A stretch of DNA of 64,000 nt from Pohlia nutans. Lineage: Eukaryota; Streptophyta; Bryopsida; Bryales; Mniaceae. This document shows, one piece after another, positions 22,701 to 33,240 of the stretch. The DNA lies in the NCBI GenBank assembly GCA_022496805.1, contig CM040094.1, positions 13,849,501-13,913,500 of the forward strand, written 5' to 3'. A program made the position numbers and the translations under genes. The notes beneath the pieces were generated by a model that had not been told where the DNA came from, ran no database searches, and saw only the letters and a list, made by a program, of their open reading frames with translations. The stretch's first letter is position 1. Every line of letters starts with the position of its first letter.

Positions 22701-25700
22701 ACTCCAGAATAGAAACTTACTGTAATAAGAGATTTGATGAAATCGTTCTAGTTTGCTTTGTTTCTTTAATTTTTTTCAAAATCATCATCTATTATGGGAC
22801 GGAGGGGAGTACAAGCAAAAAAACGATGAAGATTCTGAAGAAAAAATTCCCCACCTGGAGCTGCATGCTTTCATGCCGTGCGTTGGACGCTTCAATTCCA
22901 ATGGATACCAACATGTCAGATAATATCTCTCTTGCTTTAGTTGCTGAGGAAGTGGCATCGATTGCGGCTTTAACAGCTACCTCCTTCTCTCCTTCAGCAG
23001 CTAATATGATTTGCGTTAACTCCTTAGCTCCATTCTGCCAGAACAAGCTAGTCATGTTATATATTTGTGGCCTCAAACGTATTGGATGTAACAAAACTGC
23101 ATCTGAGTATTAGTAGTGAAATGATCAATAGTTACCTGCGTTTGACTTAACTCCGTTTTCAAGGCGTCCATGTCACACTTGAGAGCATCTGTCATGAGCA
23201 GAACCTTTTCACGGGCACTATGCAACTGATTCTGAATCTCCAGTTTCAACATATTCAGCATCTCGCTTTTGTTGTTAGCATAGGCATCCATCACTTTGCG
23301 CCAAATCGAAGTACTCTCCTTCTCAAGCGTTTCCTTGAGAAGGGCACGCTCAATGTCCACCATCTCCGCAATCTCGCAACGAAATTGGTCTAGCTCATCT
23401 AACAATACCTATCAGTATACCAACAACTTGGAAGGTTAGAAATGAAGAGTAACTTGCAAAATGATCACTATAACAAAACATGGTAAAAAAAACCGCACTC
23501 AAAATTGACTGCGGTTCTTTTTGCCACGTTTTTGTGCATGTGCGTAGGGGGCTGTTATCTTCTTTTGCAAATTTTGAATACAATTTTTAGAATTTTGGGG
23601 CGTGTAATATACCGTTGGAAAGGTATTAAAAATACCTTTCGCAATGGTATAGTACACGCCCCAAAGTTCCAAAAATTGCAGTCGAAAATTGTAAAAAATA
23701 GTGGCTGCGCATGTAGTGGGCATGCACAAAAACATGGCAAAAAGAACCGCAGTCAATTTTGAGTGCGGTTTTTTTTTACCATGTTTTGTTATAGTGGAGG
23801 TTGACCAAAACAAGTTCATGTAAGTCATCATCATTTCTTGTAAATGATTACCTGGCGTGACAACAAGCCGGTGTTGCCATCCTTGCAAGCGATCCCCTGA
23901 TTTCTGTTCAAGTCATTCCACTGGCTTTCAATCTCTTCAACACGCTCGCTGAAGCTAAATTTCACATGGCCAAGATCTTGTCGAACTTCCTCCAAGCCGC
24001 CCAAATAGAGCTGGGACAAGTTTTCGACCCTTTCCATGATCAAGAGCCGCTCGCGCGCGCCTTCCACCAATGTCATCTCCTTCTCGCGCTCCAATTCTTC
24101 TGTCTCGTCTTGCACTTTCCCCAATCTTGTCCGCAGATCTCCCAATTCAACCTGACAATTTAACCCCAACAGAGTATTAAGGAGGGATGATCAGCCCGTT
24201 CCCTCACTTTCAGGGAGTGTACTATTCAATAAAGCCAGGAATCACGTGCATGCATCCCCTATATTAAAACATCCCTGTATACATTTTTTTGGGGCTAAAT
24301 CAAGCTAATCTCACAGCCTCAAAATACATTTCCTTATGTACACAGGTTAAAAATGAGGATTCAACTCCAAAGCCCATGTATATCTACTTTTTGCTCGATT
24401 GAAATATGTCTCCTATCTATACATCTTGTACATGCTTGCTCTACTTGTCGTGCACGCACGTATATAATTACAGTACTTGAAAAGTGCACTCCCTGGGGGC
24501 TCGATTACTCATATTCTACAAATACGGAGTTTATGCAGGCACCTTCAAGATCTTCTCAATATTCTTGAGCCCTTGAATCTCCAATTTCATGTCGTTTCCA
24601 TCGTTCTTGAGCTTCTCCACCGCTTGCCTTAGGTCCTCTTTATCAGTTTCAGTACTCACCTACACAACATCATACAAAGGTATCATCCATAACATCCTCT
24701 CAGAGTGCTCGGCAAGCAGGAATATCATACGCTCTCCTGAACTCTACTTAACATAAAAATAAGAAACCCATGTTTTGCATGACGCATTTCAGGCCCGGGG
24801 GCTGCACTGTATTAAACATGTACGCGTATACGTGAGTGCACAGAAGGGGTATTAATTTGAACATTGCCGTATTAGGTATACATTCAATAAGCACGTTTAG
24901 AATTGAATCGCGGCTCGAGTGTTCTTGCACCTTTTTGGTGTAGAACGTGAGGCGTTCAACATGACCTGCCATGTCCTCCCTGCTCTTAATCAAGGAATCC
25001 ATCTCATTCCATAGGAGGTGCATCTCATCCTTCATTTCAGCCAAATGTTGTGCATTGAGCTGCTTTTCTATCCTCTCCTCTACCATCACCTGCACCTGAG
25101 ATCGAATACCACAATTTCAACCTCTCCACTATATTGTCATGAGACGGAACACGCGCAGCATCCACTGCCATATGAATAATAATAACAGTAATAGGGGTGT
25201 CACACCTCTTTCTTCCCATTCTCAATCTTCAGAGAATGCATGCCTGGCATTTTCTCCTTGAATTATGGAGGACCCATTCTATGAAGATTGAGAAGTTTCA
25301 TTCTTCTCCTCTCCAGAGCTGAAGAATTGGCATGAATTGGCATGAAGATTGGGAAACCGTGTCCATTCTCATTCTTCACACGGTCTCAATAGGAGTCACA
25401 CTTTTATGGATGCATGTTTCTCTCCCAAAGATCTCAATCTCTAGAGAATCAAACTTCTCGGAAGAGGTGTGACAACCCCTAATGTGAATCAATTTGACAA
25501 TCATTTGCTTGATACCACTACGAGGAGAAGGTGTCACTTTTCACTTGGTAAGTGAGTCAAATGGCCCCACTTTGCACTCACTGCACAGGCGCTCAAGACT
25601 TGGTGAGTGCAATTCGATCGTCAGATAGGACAAGTGTGTACTGTATAGTGAACTCTGGCAATGTTCTAAGTGAGAAGCGACGCCTTTGCTAGTAGTGTAC

Positions 25701-28700
25701 ATTCAAAACTGATTACTAAACGCTTTCATTTGTGCCCCGAAAAAAAAAAAAAAAAACACTGATTTCTAAGTGACCTTCGTTGCAAAGACAAGGATACCTG
25801 TTCTCTCTCTCGTAGCAAGAGCTTCTCAGTGTCAGCCATAAATTCTGACAACTTCATTTTGAGTTCGTTCTTGAAATCGTGCTTCGCAGCAATTATATCC
25901 TCATCGGCCTCCTTCACGCTCTCCAACTCCTTCTCCAGGCGGTCAACACGACCCCGCCATCCTTCGCCCTCAACTTCAATCCGGATCTTCACCCCCTCCA
26001 TGGAACCTCTCAGCTCCCCAAGCACCCTCTGTAGGTGCGCGATTTTTTCATCGTTTGCATCGTGTTGCGCAGTCTGCAAACCTCATGAGCACATGCATAA
26101 TTATTGACCTTGAGGCGCAACATGTTCTAAGAACCAAGTTCCATGGGTTTGAGAAGTTGCCCATGGAAGTAGGCAAGATAAGGGAAAAAGTGGAACTTGG
26201 GTTTGACTCATACTCGGCCATGAAGTTGTGCATGTTACATGGACTTGAACATGAGCAAATTTGATTGGTTAGGGAGAAGTTGACGTGAATCTTGGGCTTG
26301 AGAACCTCCATCAACTTCTCCACCATTTTTTTCTCAAAAAATCACTTGAAATGTGGAACTTAGTCCCCGTCTAAGTCCCTAAAATCTTGTCTTTTAGTGA
26401 GATACTTCACCCATAGAATTTGGCTTTAAGTAAAGAATAATTTGCAATTAGGGGTTATCACACATCCTACGAGAATGAAACTTCTCCGAAGAATGAGAGA
26501 AAATTGGAACCAATAGGACACCTTCTCCTTGAAGAAAGTGTGACACCCCTTTTGTGGTTTGTGGAGATTGAGAATGGAGAATAGAGGTTGTTAGTTGGGC
26601 ACTCATCCTCCGAGCATGGGCCATTCTCCATTCTCCATTCTTCACGCCCATTATTCACCCTTGAAGGAGAAGAATGAAATTTCTCAATCTTCAGAGAATG
26701 GGACCTCCACCATTCAAGGAGAGTGTGCCACATCCTCATTCTCTGAAGATTGAGAATGGAGTGGAGGATGTGTGACAACCCCTAATGTAGAAGCTTTCAT
26801 ACAGCACGGCGTTGTAATAGAAATTAGGGTTCAGACATGCTCACCTCGTACATAGTGCGACTCAAAGCGCGCGCCCTGGATTCATCGGGGGGATAGCAAA
26901 GAGCTTGCTGACCCTGCAACTTTCCTGCGCCTTTGAGATAGCCGGCCGCAACCATGGCGCCACTCGTCCTAACCACAGCAACCGAATTCGAACTGTCCGA
27001 CTTCAGTATGCTATTGTGCGACTTCAACCTCTTGCCATGGTGCGCGCCGGGTGGCGGATGTCGATGACTTCCTTTGGGACTGGAGGGCAAGAGGATCGCT
27101 GATCCCGGCGATGATGCTGCGAGACTTAAATCTCGCCGCTCGCTCGAGGAGACCGTCATCGACAGCATCTCAGTGTCCCCATTATTCTCAGCACCAGCTT
27201 CGAATCGGTGACTCCCAGCTGCATTATTATTCTTGAGCCGAGACTCTCTCAGCTTCTGAATGTAGTGAGAGAGCGGCAGAGAGGATTGCGAAGAGGTACC
27301 CGATGAGCCTGAATTCGATGCACTTCCTACGATTTTCTTGCTTGATGGGTCTGAGTAATCTCCATTCATGAGTCTGGTCATGGTTCTGTTGAGAGACTCC
27401 AGCGATGTCCGCTCCAGATCTCCACCTCTGTGCACATCACATAACTCTTCGGACTCTTCCTCTTCTTCATGAATTTGGGCGTTCTTGTTGTTGTGCCACA
27501 TGTTGCCTCCATCAAGGTCTATTTCGTCCTCCATTTGCCGTTGCAGCCTCTCAGCCATGCTTTCTACTTCCTCCTCCCTCATTCTTGTGTCCTCCGCTTT
27601 CTCTTTCAGCAGCCTCATCTGGCGCCGGAAACGCTCACAATTCTCCTTCACCCCGCTGCGCTGCTGAACACCTGGCGATGGCGAGCCGGCGCCTTTGGGA
27701 ACTCTTGCTCTTCGAACCGGTGCCGATGCTGGTCGATTCTCTACCGTTTTTCGAGATCCTAACTCCGCTTGATCGTGGTCCAAGCTTTCTTCGCCATAGC
27801 TGCCTGTTTGCTCAATTGCGATGCGACGCGGCACCCTAGATTTTTCATTCCGGCTCGGTACCGGTATCCATGTAATTAACTCTTCTTCGTCTTCTAGGTT
27901 TGTCTTCTTCGCCATAGCTCCGTTGCTGTCTGCTGCCGCATCATCCGAACCAGTTCTCCTCGCCCACGGCCCTCCCGAGTTTGCACGATGGTTAGCAAGC
28001 TTCGAAGTGGACGCTGGTCTGGCTACTGAACTTGACGCTGCGGAAGCACTACCTCGCATGGCAACTCCATTCTGATTATTCGACGGTTGAGAACAATCGT
28101 CATCTAATGTCCTTCCTTTGACCGCTGAACTTGATGTGAGAGCCTTCAATGCAGTGCTTCCGCGGCCGGATGGAGGTATACAAGGTCCTGCTCCTCCTCT
28201 AATGCGAGATGAATCTCGGCTCCTTGGAATCGGTCGAAATGACGTACTTTCACCTGAATAGCAAGCAGGCTTTCATGTAATTTTGCAATCACGTTGACGC
28301 AAACATTACTGTCATTTGCCATCTTACAGGCTCAGGGACGTTATACGTTTTCTAAGCTGTCTATGCGTGTCATAGCTTCCTCTACATAACTGTAGGAAAA
28401 TTCTACTTGCATAACTTTCTAGGTCACGACAATGCTTAGTTACTTGAAAATGGAATATTGCCGTGCTCATAATTTCTCAATTGCGTAACTTTTATTCTAT
28501 AGCCGTTTCTGTGCTTAAAGTCTCTGTTCTTAACACACAAAGATTGTAAAACGTTAAAAAAAAATTGTTGCTGAAGTAGAAACTGGAGAACGAGCATTTC
28601 CGTTTTAGCGGCAATGCCACCTATCGATGTGCAACAGAATTTTGATTTATCCTCACCTAATGAAAACATGCTTTTCATATTGGGTTCAGTTTGGTTATGA

Positions 28701-30195
28701 AATTTAGGAGATAGGGATTACAGTGATAAAGGGGCAATCGAGTATCATATCCACGATGGGTTGTAGTCTTGATCCTAAATTGGTCAATCCAAAAGCTTCA
28801 TGGTTGTTTAGTAAGAGAGATGTTTCAGGAATGGAGTGCACTCCCCATCAATCACATCTCTCCACACCAGCATCTCATATGCGATTCCCTCTGTGAGTCT
28901 CACTTTTCCCACTAAGTCTTAAAGTTGCTTATTCACTAGTTTAATGTTGACTCACCTGCTTGTAAAGGAAAGTATAACAAGTGTCAACTCTTAAGGCTCG
29001 GTGGGAAAAGTGAGACTAAAAGGAAAACGCACACAAGGAAACCATTATGAGCTCCCTGTGCCAGATGAGGGGTTCTCTCCATCCACTCAACATTGCACAT
29101 CGTCGTCTTAAATCATCAAACACATGGAGTGCACTCCCCATACAGTGAAATTTCTTTTACCTCTATCTCCTTCCAAACTCCTCTCAAACTTGAGGACAAT
29201 AGCTCCCAACGTCCATGCCATCAATAGCACAATCATCCAACTAGTAGCAAACTTGTCGTTTTTCATTCCCGACTTTGTGGAAACAAGTGAATAGTGGCTG
29301 AATGTTATGTTTATAGTTTTATCTTCTTGTGACCAAAACTACTCACCAGCCCATGTGCCTGACGCAGTTTCATTCCTTTTTTAATTATAGTAAGTGAAAA
29401 ACAACAGATTCCCTGTTAGTGTCCCCATTCCATACTCCCTATGAATTTGACGTTAGATCCCCATCTACTGAATTCGGAAATCACCGAAATAATAATCCGA
29501 GTTTGGAGAAAACCCGGATCGAAGGACGTTAACGGGAATCAGAGCTTACCTGGTGTAGGGTTGTGAACACCAAGCGCGGACAACGGCCTGGCAACATCCT
29601 TTCCAGCAGGTGCGCGCGTGGGCGAGGCCTTGGAATCGGCAGCTCTCTCTCTCTTGAGTCGTTGAATCAAAGACACAGGTTTCGCCGCGGCCGCCTTCGC
29701 CACGTGACCGTAGGTTTCCGTCATGGCGACATCCCAGCGTTGCGGAGTGGGCCGCTGCTTGGGCGTTGCGGCTTCACTAATGCGCACGGTCTTGGAAGTT
29801 TTCAACATGACCTCGGACGGAAACTTCGACGGGGAGTTACTCAGTTTCGACCGTGGCGAAATCACGCTCGCTGCCGGCTTCTTTGTCTTCTGTCCATTTG
29901 TCGTAGTTAGCGATGGCCGCTCCAGATGACCACCGGCATCCTCAAGCTGCCTAATTCTCTGCTTCGCTTCCGCAATGTGCGCGTGCAATGAATCCCCGGG
30001 CTGAACCTCTTGAATGTCTTTCCAGCCCCGGAACTGCGGGTGTGTCGGGATGGACGACGTAACCAGCGTGGTGAACGCCTTCAGGTGCTGCAGCTCCTCC
30101 TCGCCGAGATTCGCTTTCCGCGACTCCGCAGCTTTCTGCAAGTACAGCTGCGCATTGCGACAATAAAACTCTAACGGTAACACTCCGCCATCCAT
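15118..30195 (-). CDS. Large coiled-coil protein gene, 22 predicted exons
   Basis: I do not recognise the family. Exons (minus strand): 29550-30195, 26845-28253, 25798-26073, 24931-25089, 24543-24659, 23852-24151, 23136-23408, 22855-23034, 21709-22038, 20846-21067, 20535-20684, 19270-19677, 18888-19012, 18592-18714, 17510-18057, 16854-16982, 16671-16722, 16224-16321, 15850-15959, 15687-15808, 15540-15641, 15118-15406. Every junction has GT/AG and matching phase; total 6,168 nt, 2,055 residues. Residues 1-80 look folded (MDGGVLPLEFYCRNAQLYLQ); 80-685 are basic and Ser/Pro-rich; 686-1570 are heptad-rich coiled coil, exons starting mostly in phase 0; 1573-1755 are again Ser/Arg/Pro-rich; the end is a compact-looking region (RRKGRALHGLYGDFHYYLRR, LPQGRSAFLVFNPDMELP, NDGKPWIWSD). 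A cytoskeletal or chromosome-axis scaffold is conceivable, but this is inference. The three C-terminal junctions and the link 16854/16722 are least certain; without that link the frame stops at 16795. Confidence 0.72.
16394..16610. mobile_element. TTAA MITE, family P1, in intron 17
   Basis: 217 bp, CCCCTAAGGGACC to GGTCCTTCAGGGG, flanked by TTAG (16390-16393, one change from TTAA) and TTAA (16611-16614). Carries the family marker CCATGAATCCTTGGTCC. Confidence 0.75.
16997..17512. mobile_element. Mutator-like MITE interrupting exon of large gene
   Basis: About 516 bp with imperfect ~45-bp inverted ends beginning CGGGTATGCAACT on both sides. The flanks carry an 11-12-bp direct repeat, GGAAACCGACCC at 16985-16996 and GGAACCGACCC at 17513-17523, the size expected for Mutator-like elements (8-11 bp). 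The reading frame of the large gene continues without interruption on the other side of the element, so it landed inside a coding exon. It has no coding capacity. Confidence 0.75.
18095..18580. repeat. ~50-bp direct repeat within intron 14
   Basis: AGTAATTTNTTCTTTCTCCT plus GCATCTGATTTTT occurs at about 18100-18136 and again at about 18522-18560, with the sequence beyond diverging. No element ends seen. Confidence 0.7.
18777..18816. repeat. Interstitial plant telomere repeat
   Basis: Five tandem units of TTTAGGG, the third altered to TTTAGTG, in intron 13 of the large gene. TTTAGGG is the common plant telomere unit and supports a plant origin. Confidence 0.95.
19080..19235. mobile_element. 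Truncated TTAA MITE, family P1, in intron 12
   Basis: Retains ATATCACC...AGTGAAGAACATTGCAT, ACATGAGGCCCAATTTGGGC and the end TCCTTAATTGAGGGG followed by TTAA (19236-19239). The other end is lost. Confidence 0.7.
19788..20400. repeat. Duplicated intron segment, copy 1 (intron 11)
   Basis: Shares about 300 bp with 21068-21600 at over 90% identity by eye: TCTCAAAACTGGCTAAAATT, GATATCCGCGGATATCATCA and GAGGTCGCATAATGTTCTAA. This copy contains a 284-bp Tourist-like MITE (20000-20283) that is absent from the other copy. Confidence 0.85.
20000..20283. mobile_element. Tourist-like (PIF/Harbinger) MITE
   Basis: Starts GAGCATCTCCACCCAT and ends ATGGGTGGAGATGCTC, flanked by TTA on both sides (19997-19999, 20284-20286). 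The duplicated segment at 21.2 kb has a single TTA at the same place, confirming ends and target duplication. Confidence 0.9.
21068..21600. repeat. Duplicated intron segment, copy 2 (intron 9)
   Basis: Second copy of the segment at 19.8-20.4 kb; it begins directly at the acceptor of exon 10. It lacks the Tourist-like element but contains a different MITE (21299-21513) absent from copy 1. Confidence 0.85.
21299..21513. mobile_element. MITE, family E (CACAAGGAGCTC ends)
   Basis: 215 bp, CACAAGGAGCTCATTTTGG to GAGCTGCCTGTG with inverted GGTTCCCC inside each end, flanked by ATTG on both sides. Copy 1 of the duplicated intron has the empty site. Superfamily unclear; a related copy lies at 28.9-29.1 kb. 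Confidence 0.85.
22170..22809. mobile_element. Stowaway-like MITE in intron 8
   Basis: 640 bp with ends C(TATT)CCCTCCGTCCCATAATA and, inverted, CTCCCCTCCGTCCCATAATA, flanked by TA. CTCCCTCCGT ends with a TA target are the Stowaway signature. Its right end lies 46 bp from exon 8. Confidence 0.9.
23466..23796. mobile_element. Foldback MITE in intron 6, CACTATAACAAAAC ends
   Basis: 331 bp. The ends form a ~60-bp nearly perfect inverted repeat (CACTATAACAAAACATGGTA..., CCGCACTCAAAATTGACTGC) and an inner pair (AATACCTTTCGCAATGGTAT) continues the stem. Flanks are GAT and GAG. It would form a long hairpin in the primary transcript. Confidence 0.85.
25194..25479. mobile_element. TA-flanked MITE, GGGGTTGTCACAC family, copy 1
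   Basis: 286 bp, GGGGTGTCACACCTCTT to AGAGGTGTGACAACCCC, flanked by TA, in intron 3. The interior has several inverted pieces of TTCTCAATCTTC / GAAGATTGAGAA. TA target suggests Tc1/mariner ancestry. Confidence 0.8.
25516..25697. mobile_element. CACTA-ended MITE, family B, full copy in intron 3
   Basis: 182 bp from CACTACGAGGAGAAGG to CGCCTTTGCTAGTAGTG with TAC on both sides (25513-25515 and 25698-25700). A clean 3-bp target duplication, as for CACTA transposons. Confidence 0.9.
26451..26782. mobile_element. TA-flanked MITE, GGGGTTGTCACAC family, copy 2
   Basis: 332 bp, GGGGTTATCACACATCC to GGATGTGTGACAACCCC, flanked by TA, in intron 2. Interior repeats of CATTCTCCATTC and inverted AGATTGAGAATGG. 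Confidence 0.8.
28863..29060. mobile_element. MITE, family E, degraded copy in intron 1
   Basis: Related to 21299-21513: CTCACTTTTCCCAC...GTGGGAAAAGTGAG, CACCTGCTTGTAAAGGAAAG, right end GAGCTCCCTGTG. The left end is eroded (CACACCAGCATCTCAT). Confidence 0.7.
29238..29421. mobile_element. CACTA-ended MITE, family A, copy 2, intron 1
   Basis: C(A)ACTAGTAGCAAACTTGTCG to CCTGTTAGTG, reverse orientation to the 14.9-kb copy, with GAATAGTGGCTGAATG and CTTGTGACCAAAACTACTCA. Flanked by TCC if one terminal base is counted as lost. Confidence 0.75.
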
Positions 30196-30713
30196 GCTTC
30201 GATCATCACTTGAATTAGCTCCTTCGGTTAATGATGCGTATCAAACCCTAACGACACAGCACCATAACCTAACTCCTCTTCCATCACACAACCTTAACCC
30301 CTCAGCGTCTAAAACGGCCATCTGCATCACTGAACTTTGCAACGGTGGCATTTTCTCATTTTACCTCCGTTTTCTGATTGCAAAACATCATTTTCAAGCT
30401 CTTGGTATGTGCTACAAAACCAACAATGGCGATCGTGTCACACTGAAGTCAATTTCACACAAATAGATGATTTTCAGCAGGGGGTCCAATTTTCCTACAC
30501 TACAGAAAATACGCATAGGGGTTGAACAGCTTGTAGAACTCATGGAGTACCCGAACACAAAAATTAGGGCTTCCATTTCCTCCAGCACGTTCACGGTCCG
30601 GCCACCTTCCGGAACCAATCACTCACCAAAACCTCTCGTTAATAAGGAGACATGGAAATCTTCGTGCGTTCGTTATTAAAATAAAACCAGCTACGAAAGT
30701 GCAGAAGTAGCAT
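30196..30713. promoter_or_regulatory. Upstream region of the large gene
   Basis: 5' flank of the coiled-coil gene. Minus-strand GAGAGGTTTTG|GTGAGTG at about 30640 is a good splice donor, so a leader intron is possible. No TATA element that I trust. Confidence 0.35.
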
Positions 30714-30878
30714 TCATATAAACACTGCCTCCAGAATTCTCATGCGGTTAAATTTCCATGTGAGAGGCCGCAATTGTGAATGTATCACGTCCTCGGTAGA
30801 AGAATGTGAAGAATGCGAGAGTCTAAGTGCGGCTGTGATGAATTCCGCAGCGGGAGGATTGTAGTCAGCCATAGCCAT
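30714..30878 (-). CDS. Possible small ORF, 54 residues
   Basis: ATG at 30878 opens MAMADYNPPAAEFITAALRL... and ends at TGA 30714-30716. The frame is moderately GC-rich, hydrophilic and upstream of the large gene on the same strand. It could be an upstream exon, a short independent gene or chance. I do not recognise it. Confidence 0.25.
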   Translation of the reverse strand: MAMADYNPPAAEFITAALRLSHSSHSSTEDVIHSQLRPLTWKFNRMRILEAVFI

Positions 30879-31130
30879 GATGATCTGCTGCAACTAAACC
30901 GAATACGAGGGCCGGTGTCCAGGGTCAGGGACATCTAACCGTTAGGAGGGACGTCCCTGGCCGTCCGATCTGCGCTTCTCGCTTTTTCCATCCCACGGTC
31001 AGGCTTTCCGCTTCTCCTGAAACTTTGGTCAATAATAACAGCCATAACTCCGGCTCCTTTTTGGGCCGGGTACATCAATGTCTCACATCATGACCCCCTT
31101 GAAGTGACTTTATAACTACTTACGGTAACC

Positions 31131-31430
31131 CTTTTAACTCTTTACCCCACGCAACCACATTGTGGTTGCATAGGCATATGTTTTGCAATCTACTTTAAGA
31201 TTTACTCTAAGACTTTGAGGCTCTCTCCATGTCAGGAATCTTGGCAGAGGATTGACAATTTCGAGATCCTCTAATTACTGTTTTTAATTCATTATCCCAA
31301 GCAAGCACATTGTGGTTGCATAGGCATATGTTTTGCAACCTACTTTAAGATTTATTCCAAGATTTTGAGGCTCTCTCCATGTCAGGAGTCTTGGCAGAGG
31401 ACTGACAATTCCGAGGTCCTCTAATTACTG
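31131..31430. repeat. Tandem duplication, two ~150-bp units
   Basis: Both units contain CACATTGTGGTTGCATAGGC, ATATGTTTTGCAA, TTTGAGGCTCTCTCCATGTC and CCTCTAATTACTG, spaced 150 bp. About 90% identical by eye. No ends typical of transposons. Confidence 0.9.
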
Positions 31431-31499
31431 TAATCATGGAGTAACTGCCGGAAGTATTCTATATAATTCTCACTACAAAAAGACACTAAAAAAAATTGT

Positions 31500-33240
31500 T
31501 TCCTCTTGAGTGAAGTGAGGAGACCTAGCTCCAACCCTTCCAACATACCTATGTCTACTCGCCATAGCTCGCCACCTTCTACAACGTTGATGCATCTACT
31601 ACTACTCCTCCACTCCCTCAAGGCCTGCACTAAAGTCCATAATGCGCTAGTACTCCCTCAACTCCGACGAATCTTGGTTTTATGCACCCACCAACGACCA
31701 TCATCTACATTGAGACAAGCACAAGGCTAGCACCCGCAAATTCCTAAGCAACATGCGGCCCACCACTTTTCACAAACATTTTCCTCGTGTCTTTTCCAAC
31801 CCTCCTTTCTCCGCACACATCACCACACCCTCCCTTGTCAACACACCCTCACTGCTCCACACACTTCATTCTCAACCAACACCACACCATACAACACCCC
31901 AACACCACATCTTTTTTTGTTCCTTCATCATCCCACTTGCCTACACCACTCATACTACACCATCCCCCACATTCCCAATATCCCCAGCACCTCAACCCAA
32001 CCCACTAAAATGTTCATATGCTACCACTGCTCAGTCCCCTTCAATTCTACGCCATCATAAGCCGATCGTCTAGGACTAATTTCACATACAACTCACATCC
32101 CTCCAACACTTCCCACAACTCAATCCCACACACCTCATCCCAAATCCATAAATACTCCTTTAAACCCCCATAGCCCTATATTTCAACATATCTCTAAAAA
32201 CCAACCACAACTTTAAAAGCCCCTAGAACTCCCAAACCATGGATCATACACACAATTTTTGAATTCAACACAATTTTATTCACCACTCAGAGATACACCT
32301 ACCACACTACATCTACTTCATCATTCTCCTAATACTCCAACATATTGACAACCCTACAACCAACACTACATATATGGAAAGAAATTCCTACTTCAATCAC
32401 CCTCCTACCACAATTACCCTGAACACATCCATCTTCAATAGATACTCCCGCACACGACGTCCTCCATCCTCCATTTCAGTCCCGCACAACACCTATCCAT
32501 ATTTGCCAACTTTCCCACTCCCTACATCCAACTCCCATATATTAGCCACACGCACACCCTCACACCCTTCCTCTAACACAATACGCACATATGCCCATCG
32601 CTTTTCTCTCCCATTTCCATTTATCAGTCACTATGGCCAAAGACCGTCTAGCTCCCATCTTCAAGCCCACTAGCTCGTCCACGTAGAAGAAGGCCATCTT
32701 AGCGAGATTGAGCGGCAAGCGCACCGTCATTAAAATGCATAGTCAAGCTATGAGCTTCCCCACCTGTAATATTGTTGCACCCACGCACATTGCGACTCGA
32801 GATTACTCACTAAGCTACTACCATCTGCCCCAATCGCTAGCCAACTTTAGTCACAACCGCCCAGCTACATCATCAAAGCAATTAAAGCATAACGTCACTT
32901 CATGGATGATAGAGAACAGTTCGGACTCCCTACTACGGCAGACTCGCTCAACATCTTCCAAAGACTTCGCCCTCAGCAACCGCCCCCGCACACCCATGAG
33001 CGCACACACACCTAATCAACCGCACCGAACTCCCCCGCACCGGTCCCTACACCAATTGCTACCATCCTTGCCACGACAGTCACTACAATTTCTGCCTTTG
33101 ACATTCACATTGGCAACTGCACCAACATTTCAAGCACTTTCTTTATCCACCCTCCGCATTTTTCATTATTTGAGTGTGTCTCTTTTCTTTAGCTTTCTTT
33201 TAGTGTCTATGAACACCTTAACCTCAAATTAGATCTACTC
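31500..33240. other. C-rich, G-poor stretch without a gene
   Basis: The plus strand is dominated by C, A and T with very few G, rich in CAC, CCC and ACC. Several overlapping frames stay open on the plus strand, but the predicted proteins are low-complexity Pro/Thr/His/Ser strings that reflect base bias rather than coding constraint. Possibly a decayed repeat or retroelement. Confidence 0.5.

Larger units (their letters stand above)
18592..26073 (-). other. Coiled-coil exons 3-14 of the large gene
   Basis: Twelve short exons, most in phase 0, so exons could be duplicated or lost without breaking the frame. Exon 8 (22855-23034) and the end of exon 9 (21709-22038) are paralogous: both contain ATSSA, KA, an acidic spacer and ARHxSMQLQ just before the donor. 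Exons 5, 10, 13 and 14 are too short or lack an ATG and are easily missed by ORF scans; for example exon 10 encodes EELEHERGLGTQHSQEVQDR and so on without a stop for 74 codons. Confidence 0.8.
26845..30195 (-). other. N-terminal exons 1-2 of the coiled-coil gene
   Basis: Exon 1 (29550-30195) starts at the ATG encoding MDGGVLPLEF and ends ...GVHNPTPG|, donor GTAAGC. Exon 2 (26845-28253) resumes in phase with GESTSFRPIPRSRDSS and contains long low-complexity Ser/Arg/Gly segments, an acidic stretch (EEEEESEELCD) and YIQKLRESRLKNNN, ending TMYE|GTGAGC. Together they encode 685 residues. The intron between them (28254-29549) carries two MITEs. Confidence 0.85.

Noticed and set aside
22463..23113. 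Plus-strand frame of 216 codons
   Set aside because: Most of it lies inside the Stowaway-like MITE and antisense to exon 8; composition is not coding.
27405..27839. Plus-strand frame of 144 codons
   Set aside because: It is opposite exon 2 of the coiled-coil gene, whose own frame is longer and joins neighbours in phase.
31753..33232. Several Pro/Thr/His-rich frames
   Set aside because: They follow from the C-rich base bias; no start context, splice logic or family resemblance.
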